Positions 51,636-59,121 of a stretch of DNA of 64,000 nt are shown piece after piece. The notes below the pieces were generated by a model that had not been told where the DNA came from, searched no databases, and worked only from the letters and a program-made list of their open reading frames with translations. Position 1 is the stretch's first letter, and every line of letters begins with the position of its first letter. A program made the position numbers and the translations under genes. The stretch spans positions 744,001 to 808,000 of the forward strand of contig NZ_CP063194.1 in NCBI RefSeq assembly GCF_028609865.1, in the 5' to 3' direction. The stretch comes from Corynebacterium jeddahense (lineage in GTDB: Bacteria; Actinomycetota; Actinomycetes; Mycobacteriales; Mycobacteriaceae).

Positions 51636-52076
51636 ATGTTACGCAAAATCATCGCAATAGCCAGCGCGTTCGCGCTGGCTGGCTGCGGCGCGCACGGAAC
51701 CGAGATGGGGCTGCAAGACGCCGCGCTGGCCGGGGACTTCACCGTCGCGGACGCGGCGGGGCCGGACGTGGAGCGCGCCTACGTATTCTGCCCGTACACG
51801 GACAAGGCCGAAGCGCAGCGCCTTGGCTTCGACCCGGAGGACGTGCCCGGCATCGACGACAACTCACAGGCTTGGGAGACCGCCTCCGGCATCGGCGTGA
51901 TTGCCGGCGACCGTGCGGAGATCGAGTGGTTCGACCCGCGCAAAGTCGACGCCTGCGGGTCAGGCGTGGAGGCCTACGGGGAGATCGACCCGGCGGCGAC
52001 GGTGCGCACGGCGACGGAATCCCGCGAGTTCGCGGACGGTGAGACCGCCGAGGTCACCGTCTTGCGCTTCGAATGA
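51636..52076 (+). CDS. Small lipoprotein
   Basis: A 146-residue predicted lipoprotein: MLRKIIAIASAFALAGCGAH with lipobox ALAGC (Cys17). The mature part is acidic and has cysteines in VFCPYTDK and VDACGSG, which may pair. No known domain. Its last 23 bases overlap the 3' end of the convergent glycosyltransferase gene. The start was chosen from the -10 box. Function unknown. Confidence 0.75.
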   Translation: MLRKIIAIASAFALAGCGAHGTEMGLQDAALAGDFTVADAAGPDVERAYVFCPYTDKAEAQRLGFDPEDVPGIDDNSQAWETASGIGVIAGDRAEIEWFDPRKVDACGSGVEAYGEIDPAATVRTATESREFADGETAEVTVLRFE

Positions 52077-53187
52077 CCTCGTCGTAGTAGCCAAGCACCG
52101 TTTCGGTTGAGGCGCGCCACGTCCAGCGCTCCGCCTCGGCGCGGCCGGCCGCAGACATGCGCTCGCGCAGCTCCGGCCGCGTCAAAATACGCTCGATCGG
52201 GTCGGCCCAGGCTGTGTCCGGTGCCTCCGGGTCGACCAAGACACCGGTGTCGCCGTCCGCCACCACAAACGGCAGACCGCCGGCGTTGGCCGCCACCACC
52301 GGCACGCCCGATGCAAACGCCTCCAGTGCCGCAAAACCCAACGTCTCCGTGGTAGAGGGAAACAGCAGCACATCGCCCGAGGCGTAGGCTGCGCTGAGAT
52401 CCGCCCCGGACAAATACCCGGTGAAGGTGGCCCAGGCGGGCGGGTCGGCGCGGAGCTCGTCGTAAAGAGGGCCTTCTCCCACGAGTGCGAGGCGCGCGTT
52501 GGGGACGCGCTTTCGCACCTCTTCGACGACGGGGACGCAGCGCTCCACAGACTTCTCCGCGGAGATGCGGCCGACGTAGAGCACCAGCGGCGCGTCCGGG
52601 TTGCCGCCGGTGAGGCGGGCGCGGGCCTCGAGGGTGCGCGCGTCCGGGGTGAATGACTCCGTGTCCACCGCCTTCGGCCACAGGTGCACGTTGGGGATGG
52701 CGTAGTCGGCGGCCTTGTCCATCATCGGCCCGGAGGTGACCAGGTTGACCTGGGCCTTGCCGTGGAAGGTGCGCAAACCCCACTCGGCGATGGGTTTCAC
52801 CCACGGGATGCCCAGCTTGAGGCAGTATTCGGGCACGTCGGTGTGGAAGGACGCCAGGATGGGGTAGCCGCGGCGCGCGACCATGAGGGTGGACCAGCCG
52901 GCCGTCCAGATCGGGTTGACCGCGTGCACGATCTCCGGGTCAAACTCTCGCAGACGGCGAAACGCGCGCGGACCCATCATCCCGTGCTTGACCTCCGGGT
53001 AGACCTTCAAGCTGCGTGATGCGATGGGCACGACCTCGAAACCGGCGTAGCTCGCGGGCGGGTTGCCGGGGGCGAAGATCAGCACCTCGTGGCCCATCTC
53101 CGCCAGCTGGTCCAGGTGGCGGGTGGTCCGGGTGACCACGCCGTCGATCTTGGGCAGGAAAACCTCGGTGAGTACCGCGATGCGCAT
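52054..53187 (-). CDS. GT4 glycosyltransferase, SQD2/MgtA-like
   Basis: A 377-residue retaining glycosyltransferase. MRIAVLTEVFLPKIDGVVTR is the standard start of lipid glycosyltransferases of the MgtA/PimB/SQD2 group. VLYVGRISAEKSVERCVPVV is the donor-binding region, ALVGEGPLYDEL follows, and STTETLGFAALEAFASGVPV is the EX7E motif. It probably moves a sugar from a nucleotide donor to a membrane lipid. Its ATG abuts the stop of the SQD1-like gene, so they are one operon; sulfoquinovose is a plausible donor sugar, mannose the alternative. Confidence 0.88.
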   Translation of the reverse strand: MRIAVLTEVFLPKIDGVVTRTTRHLDQLAEMGHEVLIFAPGNPPASYAGFEVVPIASRSLKVYPEVKHGMMGPRAFRRLREFDPEIVHAVNPIWTAGWSTLMVARRGYPILASFHTDVPEYCLKLGIPWVKPIAEWGLRTFHGKAQVNLVTSGPMMDKAADYAIPNVHLWPKAVDTESFTPDARTLEARARLTGGNPDAPLVLYVGRISAEKSVERCVPVVEEVRKRVPNARLALVGEGPLYDELRADPPAWATFTGYLSGADLSAAYASGDVLLFPSTTETLGFAALEAFASGVPVVAANAGGLPFVVADGDTGVLVDPEAPDTAWADPIERILTRPELRERMSAAGRAEAERWTWRASTETVLGYYDEVIRSARR

Positions 53188-54384
53188 TTACTTCTCGCCC
53201 TGCGGCACGCCCTCTGATTGGTTCGAGGTCCACAGGGAACGCGCCGGAATCTTGGAGCGGTCGACGCGGTCCGCGTATCGACGAGCCACGTCCTCGACCT
53301 CCACCAGCAGCCCCTCCTCCAACTTGGTGGGCCGAAGGCCCAGGTCGAGGAAGGCGTCGTTGACCACGTGGAGCTCGTTCTCCGCGGACTCCTTGCGCGG
53401 GTTGGGCACCATCTGCACCTCGGCGTCGGCGATGCGGCCGATGAGCTCCGCCAGGTCGCGTACGCGGTGGGTCTCCGTCATCTGGTTGAAAATTTTGACC
53501 CGCTCCCCGCGCGCCGGCGGGTTCTCCACCGCGAGCTGGATGCACTTGGCCATGTCGCGGATGTGGATGAACGCGCGCGTCTGCCCGCCGGTGCCGTGAA
53601 CGGTGAGCGGGTAGCCGATCGCGGCCTGCATAAGGAAGCGGTTGAGCACCGTGCCGTAGTCGCCGTCGTAGTCGAAGCGGTTGATCAGGCGCTCGTCGCG
53701 AAGCGTCTGCGCGGTGTGCGTGCCCCAGACAATGCCCTGGTGCAGGTCCGTGATGCGCAGCCCGTCGTTCTTCGCGTAGTAGGCGAACAGGTTTTGGTCC
53801 AGCACCTTCGTCATGTGGTACACGGAGCCCGGGTTGGTGGGGTAGAGGATCTGCTGCTCCACAATCCCGTTCTCTCCCGCATCCACCTGAATGTCCAGGT
53901 AGCCCTCCGGGATCTTCATGCCCGCGGTGCCGTAGCCGTACACGCCCATCGTACCGAGGTGCACGACGTGGACGTCCCGGCCGGATTCCACGATCGCGGC
54001 GAGCAGGTTGTGCGTGGCGTTGACGTTGTTGTCCACCGTGTAGCGCTTCGTGCGCGAGTTCTTCATCGAGTAAGGCGCGGCGCGCTGCTCCGCAAAGTGG
54101 ATCACCGCGTCCGGCGCGAACTCCTCGATGAACGCGAGCAGCCCGTCGTAGTCCTGGGCGATGTCGATGTTGCGGAACGCGATCTCGCTGCCAGTGACCT
54201 CGCGCCAGGCCGCGAGGCGCTCGTCGATAGTGGCGATCGGCGTGAGCGACTCCGCCCCGAGCTCGGCGTCGATGCGGCGTCGCGAGAGGTTGTCCACGAT
54301 GGCGACGTCGTGGCCGAGGCTCGACAGGTGCAGCGAGGCGGGCCAGCCGCAAAAACCGTCGCCGCCGAGGACCGCAATCTTCAC
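53188..54384 (-). CDS. UDP-sulfoquinovose synthase-like epimerase/dehydratase (SQD1 type)
   Basis: A 398-residue extended SDR. Compared with plant SQD1, several long motifs recur: IAVLGGDGFCGWPASLHLSS, LTPIATIDERLAAWREVTG, FAEQRAAPYSM, VVHLGTMGVYG (Thr-Met-Gly active loop), GSVYHMTKV (Tyr-x3-Lys), TDLHQGIVWG, LNRFLMQAAIGYPLTVHGTG and GQTRAFIHIRD. SQD1 makes UDP-sulfoquinovose from UDP-glucose and sulfite. TMGVYG replaces TMGEYG. The start is GTG behind AAAGGTGG; the longer frame lacks homology. It is coupled to the glycosyltransferase. Confidence 0.85.
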   Translation of the reverse strand: MKIAVLGGDGFCGWPASLHLSSLGHDVAIVDNLSRRRIDAELGAESLTPIATIDERLAAWREVTGSEIAFRNIDIAQDYDGLLAFIEEFAPDAVIHFAEQRAAPYSMKNSRTKRYTVDNNVNATHNLLAAIVESGRDVHVVHLGTMGVYGYGTAGMKIPEGYLDIQVDAGENGIVEQQILYPTNPGSVYHMTKVLDQNLFAYYAKNDGLRITDLHQGIVWGTHTAQTLRDERLINRFDYDGDYGTVLNRFLMQAAIGYPLTVHGTGGQTRAFIHIRDMAKCIQLAVENPPARGERVKIFNQMTETHRVRDLAELIGRIADAEVQMVPNPRKESAENELHVVNDAFLDLGLRPTKLEEGLLVEVEDVARRYADRVDRSKIPARSLWTSNQSEGVPQGEK

Positions 54385-54595
54385 CGTTGCCCACCTTTCG
54401 TATCCAGCATTTCGCGTCAGGTTACCTGTGCAGCGGCCTCCGCGCCGGGCGACGAGGACCCCGCTTATCGACGCCCTCACGGCACCCCGCGTCCCTTGAA
54501 TACATAGCGGGTGGACAATACAACTCAGTGGTAATGTTCCCTGTGTTTTGCCGGAGTGTTCGCTTCGCCGTCACGTTGGAAAGGTTGGGAGCCGC
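54385..54595. other. Divergent intergenic region before the surface-protein island
   Basis: About 210 bases between the SQD1-like gene and the broken surface-protein gene. It contains one GCTTATCGACG word (54473-54483) and the promoter element at 54518-54540. No gene is visible. Confidence 0.6.
54518..54540 (+). promoter_or_regulatory. duplicated promoter element, copy 1
   Basis: ATACAA-ctcag-TGGTAATGTT is repeated at 55577-55600 as ATACAA-tttagc-TGGTAGTGTT. TAATGT is the probable -10 box. The likeness suggests the two downstream genes arose by duplication. Confidence 0.55.
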
Positions 54596-55556
54596 ATGTC
54601 CCCTCGTCCATCCATGAAGAACAGCCGGGCGCGCCGGGCCGCCGCCGTAGCCACGGCGTTGGCGCTGGCAGGCGGGGCGACCGCCGTGCCGGCCGGCCCA
54701 CTGAGCGCGGTGGCGCAGGCGCAGACTGAGTACCAGCTCGGGGCGACCGCGACCAAGGACTCTCTCGGTGGAGGGGATTGGCTCGGGTCTGTTCGCCTGA
54801 TGAACGGAGATTATGCGCCGAAAACGATTTCGTCCGTGCGTCTCAACTTCAGCTCCAGCGCGGGCAACGGACTCAGCTTTCCGCCCCACGACACCTACGA
54901 CGTTAGGCTCGTCCAGGGTACGACTGTGCTCCAAAACTCAGGGACCATTGAGGGGTATGGGGAGTCGGACAGCTCCGGAAACCGCTGGCTCGATCTCGAT
55001 CTGCGCTCGCCTGTCACACTCCAAGATGGGCTCACTTTGCAAATTCGCAAACCAGGAGCCGCCAATTCACTGCCAATCCGGGCGGGTCTTACCGCCCCGG
55101 GTCCGACGGCGATCGGCTACTCCGACCGGCGTTTTGAAGGAATCTCTCTGTCGCCGACTACGGGTTCGGTGTCTGGAGAACAAGGCGGGCAAGCAGGTCT
55201 TTAGCGACACGTTCAACGTCTCCGCCCTCACCTACACCGAGGAGGAGATGAAGCAGGTCCTCGACCTCGTGCGCAACTCCAACGAGGACCCGGCGCTCAA
55301 GGCGTTCGCCGAGCAGCGCCTCGCCCCGGTGAAGGAGACCGGCCGGGTGACGAGCACCTCCACGGCGCCGAAGCCTGAACGGAAGCCGGCGCCTGCGCCG
55401 TCGACAAGCAATACGCCCGAGGCCCCGAAGAAGGGCTCCGGCAGCTCCGACTCGCCGCTCGCGATCGTCATCGGCGTGCTGCTCGGGCTGCTCGGCCTCG
55501 GCGCGGCGGCGTACGGCTGGGCGGTGCAGCAGGGCGTTGTGACGGCGCCGTTCTGA
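54596..55556 (+). pseudogene. Chimeric, frameshifted surface-protein gene
   Basis: The first part (54596-55204) encodes a signal peptide and a domain like the N-terminus of the gene at 55635: YQLGATATKDSLGGGDWLGS, then GNRWLDLDLRSPVTLQDGLT, matching GNRWLDIDLPRDAKIIDDSV. Near 55170-55190 the reading frame changes. The continuation in the +1 frame (KQVFSDTFNVSALTYTEEEM and a TM end with GWAVQQGVVTAPF) matches the C-terminus of the protease gene at 59122 (VSDTFRLSALEYTPEEM; WAVDQGLVAAPF). The middle is gone. A deletion or recombination between paralogs is the likely cause. Confidence 0.8.
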
Positions 55557-55576
55557 CGGGGAGAATTGGGTAAGAG

Positions 55577-55600
55577 ATACAATTTAGCTGGTAGTGTTTC
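55577..55600 (+). promoter_or_regulatory. duplicated promoter element, copy 2
   Basis: ATACAATTTAGCTGGTAGTG with -10 TAGTGT, 35-58 bases before the ATG at 55635; see copy 1 at 54518. Confidence 0.55.
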
Positions 55601-55634
55601 TTACGATTTCTAGTCGCACGTTGAGGGAGTTCGT

Positions 55635-58600
55635 ATGCAGCACAACGGCCACCGGCCGGCCCGTCGCATCGTCGCAGGTGCGACCGTTGTCGCGCTGGCA
55701 TCGAGCGCGCTCGCGGTGCCCGCTCCCGACGCCGCTCCGTCCGCGCACGCGCAGGTAGCCACCGAGGGCGGGTTCCTCCTCGGTGCCTCGGCGAACGACA
55801 CGCCCGGCCGGCGCGGGTGGACAGGCCAGATCCGGCTTGCCGCCGACGAGCACGAGCCGCGCACCGTGCGCTCCGTGCGCATGTTTTGCGACCCGCGGCG
55901 CTGCGGGCGCAAGGAGTTCCCGGAGCAGGGCAACTACAACGTCACGCTCATCCGCGGTTCCGAGGTGCTCGAGGACTTTGGCACCCTGCCCGGCTACGGC
56001 TTCAAGGACGGCGAAGGCAACCGCTGGCTCGACATCGACCTGCCCCGCGACGCCAAGATCATCGACGACTCGGTGCTCATGCTCCGCAAGCCGGACGCGT
56101 TCAACGACATGCCGGTGCGCAACTGGTGGCCGGACGACGTTCCCTACGCCCTCGGCTACACCACCGCCCGTTACCAGCCGGTCACGCTCGCCGGGTCGGT
56201 GGCGGGGCTGCCGGCCGGCAGCAAGGTCGCCGTCCGCGCGACCGATGAGGCGACGGGCAAACACTTCACCCAGGACGCCACGGGCCCGTACTCGCTGTCG
56301 CTGCGCGCCGGTTCGTACACCGTCCAGCTCGTCAACGTGCCCGCCGGTTACACCGTGCCGAGTCCGCGGCGCGTCACCGTCGAGCCGGGCGGCACCGCTC
56401 GCGCCGATTTCGCCATCGCCGCCCGCGACGTCAACGCGACGATCGCAGTGCGTAACGACGCCAACCAGCCTGTCCCCGCCGCCACCGTCGACCTCGCCCG
56501 CGGCGGGGAGGTCATCGCGTCGGCGACGGCGGACGACCAGGGCACCGTCATCTTCACCGGGCTGGCCCCGGGCGTGGCCTACGAGGCGAGCGTGAAGGGC
56601 ACCGGCGGGTACTCCGGCGGCAGCGCGGCGCTCAACCCCAAGGTGGGCAAGGATGCTTCCGCGACGGTGCACGTCGGTTCGCTCAACGAGATCAGCGGCA
56701 CCGTTGTCGACGACCACGGCGCGCTCGCCGGCGCGAAGGTCACCCTCGGCGGCAAGGCGAGCCGCACCGCCACTGCGGGTTCCGACGGCACGTTCCATTT
56801 CGAGGGGCTTCCCGCCGGCTCGTACACCGTCACGGTGCCCGCTACCGGCACGCACGGCTCGGATTCCCAGACAGTCGACCTCGTCGCGGGCAAACGCGCC
56901 GACCCGGTGCGGTTGACCGCGCCGCTGATCCGCGGCGGCGTCGCCGCGACCGTGACGGGGTCCGTCGCGCCGTCGGCCGTGACCATCTTCGGCGGCGGCC
57001 TGGCCACCCCCGCGCCGCTGACCCGCAGCGGCGCGAGCTACACCGCGTCCGACCTGCTGCCGGGCACGTACACCGTCGCCGCCGAGGCGCCCCGCGGCTA
57101 CGCCGCTTCCGGCCCAGCCACCGTGACCGTCGCCCCGAAGGCCACTGCGACCGCCGCGCTGAGCATTTCGCCTCTCGACGGCTCCGTCACCGGCCGCATC
57201 GTCGACGGCGCCGGCGCCCCGGTGGCGGGCGCGAGCGTCGCGCTCGTGGCCAAAGACGGCACGCGAACGCAGCTGCCCGTGCGCGCCGACGGCACGTTCT
57301 CCAGCACCGCCGTGAAGCCGGGGGACTACACCGTCTCCGCAACCGTGCCGGGCACCTACACTGCGCCGAAGGATCGCCAGATCACCGTGAAGCCGGGCGA
57401 CGCTGTCGCGCTCGGCGAGCTCCTCGCGTCGCGGATCGTGGTGGCCCCGACGCCGAAGCCGACGCCGACAACCAGCGCGAAGCCCGCCCCCGACGACTTC
57501 GCGTGGGAGCGCGTTGAGGTCGCCCCCGGCGAGGTGAGCGTGACCTCCCCGAGCCGCAAGAGCGGGGCGGGCCAGGCGCAGTTTGAGAAGGTGTCCGTCA
57601 CGCAAGTCTCCGGCGCGGGCGGCGCTGTGCCGGCGGACAGCTGGGTCGCGGTGCAGAAGGACGGCACGCTCGTGGCCACCCCGCCGCGCGGCATGGCGCC
57701 GGGGGAGTACACGCTCGAGGTCGTCGCCACGACGGGTGAGCGCGACACGGTGACCATCGTGGTCACGCAGGCGCCCACCATGGCGGAGCGTTACACGGTG
57801 ACCTACCCCGCCGTCGGCGCCCCGGCGGGCATGGCGTCGCAGTCGGGCGCTCCGCGCGCGTCGGTAACCGAGGCCGGCTTCGTCTACCCGGACCGCGCGC
57901 TGCCCGAGGGCACGACGTTCACGCTCCACAATCCGTCCGACCCGGCCGCCGCGGCCGTGACCGCCATCGACGGCGAAGGCCGCCTCACGCTCACGGTCCC
58001 CGCGAACGCGGCGAAGGGAACGCACACGGTCGCCATCGACATCGCCTACCCGGACGGCAGCCGCGGCACCGCCAAGGCCACCTACGAGGTCCGCGACGCG
58101 CTACTCGCGGATCTCGCACAGATCGGCCTGGAGACCGGCCTCAAGGTCGTCCGCGGCGACTCCGTCACCATACTGCGCAGCGACGACACCGTCCTGCCCG
58201 AGGGCACGACGTTCGCCCTATCCAACGGCGCGAAACTCGGCGGGTGGGGCGCGACCGTAAACGCGTCCACCGGCGCCGTGCGCGTCACAGCACCCGCCGA
58301 CGGCACCTCCGGCATTGTCATCCCGCTCACGGCGTTCTTCCCGGATGGCTCGTCGAAAAGCCTGCAGACGAGGGTCGGTGTAGCCGAGCCCGGATCCCAG
58401 GCGGCCCGCACGAACCCGGGCTACGAGGACGTGCGTGGCACCCGCGGCACCCACGCGACCGTCGGCGTGACCGGCGGCGTGCCGGCCGGCGCCACGTTCG
58501 AGGTGGTGGATGACGGCGGGCTCCCTGTGGCCGTCGATACGTATTCGGGCGTACTGCGTGTCGACGTCCCAAAGGACGCCCCCCTCGACGCCATCTACAA

Positions 58601-59111
58601 GGTGCTGGTGCGCGTGCGCTACGCGGACGGCAGCACGAAGGAGGTGCCGATACTCGTCTCGGCGGTCTCCGACGCAAGCCGGCACACCGTCGACTTCACC
58701 GGCGCGCACACCCCGGTCGGCGGCAACTCCACCCAGCGCCCGGCGGCGGGCCTGCCGGACGGCACGCGGTTCTCCGTGCCGGAGACGTTCAAGCAGCCCG
58801 GCTGGAGCGCGACCGTGAACCCCACAACCGGCGAGCTCGCCGTCGGCCCGAGCGCGTCGGTGCCGGTGGGGCAGTCCATCGCCGTGCCGGTGGACGTGAC
58901 GTACCCCGACGGCTCGACCGCCCGCGTGGAGGTGCCGTTCACCGCCGCGGAGCAGGAGGCGCCGGTGAAGTCGCAGGGGTCCTCGGCGAACCTCGACTGG
59001 CTGGTCATCCTCCTCGGCGCGCTCGCCGCGCTCGTGGGTGCGGGCTACGCCGCGTGGCTGAACCAGGATCGCATCGCCGGGGCGCTGCAGGAGCGCGGAA
59101 TTGCAATTTAG
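55635..59111 (+). CDS. Large surface protein with Cna/SpaA-like and Rib-like repeats
   Basis: A 1158-residue exported protein. A signal peptide (about 1-38, ending SAHAQ) is followed by an N-terminal domain (about 40-175) shared with the broken gene upstream. A series of carboxypeptidase-regulatory/SpaA-like beta units (about 180-600; GTFHFEGLPAGSYTVTVP, GTFSSTAVKPGDYTVSAT) precedes four Rib/alpha-like repeats (about 715-1110), each ending near YPDGS, FPDGS or YADGS. It ends in a TM helix (LDWLVILLGALAALVGAGYA) and a basic tail, without LPXTG. It is probably an adhesin or stalk. Start supported by GAGGGAG. Confidence 0.85.
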   Translation: MQHNGHRPARRIVAGATVVALASSALAVPAPDAAPSAHAQVATEGGFLLGASANDTPGRRGWTGQIRLAADEHEPRTVRSVRMFCDPRRCGRKEFPEQGNYNVTLIRGSEVLEDFGTLPGYGFKDGEGNRWLDIDLPRDAKIIDDSVLMLRKPDAFNDMPVRNWWPDDVPYALGYTTARYQPVTLAGSVAGLPAGSKVAVRATDEATGKHFTQDATGPYSLSLRAGSYTVQLVNVPAGYTVPSPRRVTVEPGGTARADFAIAARDVNATIAVRNDANQPVPAATVDLARGGEVIASATADDQGTVIFTGLAPGVAYEASVKGTGGYSGGSAALNPKVGKDASATVHVGSLNEISGTVVDDHGALAGAKVTLGGKASRTATAGSDGTFHFEGLPAGSYTVTVPATGTHGSDSQTVDLVAGKRADPVRLTAPLIRGGVAATVTGSVAPSAVTIFGGGLATPAPLTRSGASYTASDLLPGTYTVAAEAPRGYAASGPATVTVAPKATATAALSISPLDGSVTGRIVDGAGAPVAGASVALVAKDGTRTQLPVRADGTFSSTAVKPGDYTVSATVPGTYTAPKDRQITVKPGDAVALGELLASRIVVAPTPKPTPTTSAKPAPDDFAWERVEVAPGEVSVTSPSRKSGAGQAQFEKVSVTQVSGAGGAVPADSWVAVQKDGTLVATPPRGMAPGEYTLEVVATTGERDTVTIVVTQAPTMAERYTVTYPAVGAPAGMASQSGAPRASVTEAGFVYPDRALPEGTTFTLHNPSDPAAAAVTAIDGEGRLTLTVPANAAKGTHTVAIDIAYPDGSRGTAKATYEVRDALLADLAQIGLETGLKVVRGDSVTILRSDDTVLPEGTTFALSNGAKLGGWGATVNASTGAVRVTAPADGTSGIVIPLTAFFPDGSSKSLQTRVGVAEPGSQAARTNPGYEDVRGTRGTHATVGVTGGVPAGATFEVVDDGGLPVAVDTYSGVLRVDVPKDAPLDAIYKVLVRVRYADGSTKEVPILVSAVSDASRHTVDFTGAHTPVGGNSTQRPAAGLPDGTRFSVPETFKQPGWSATVNPTTGELAVGPSASVPVGQSIAVPVDVTYPDGSTARVEVPFTAAEQEAPVKSQGSSANLDWLVILLGALAALVGAGYAAWLNQDRIAGALQERGIAI

Positions 59112-59121
59112 GAGCGGGAAC

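Noticed and set aside
55170..55204. Possibility that the frame change in the broken surface gene is only a sequencing error.
   Set aside because: A single indel would not explain the missing middle or the switch of similarity from one paralog to another, so a real rearrangement is preferred.
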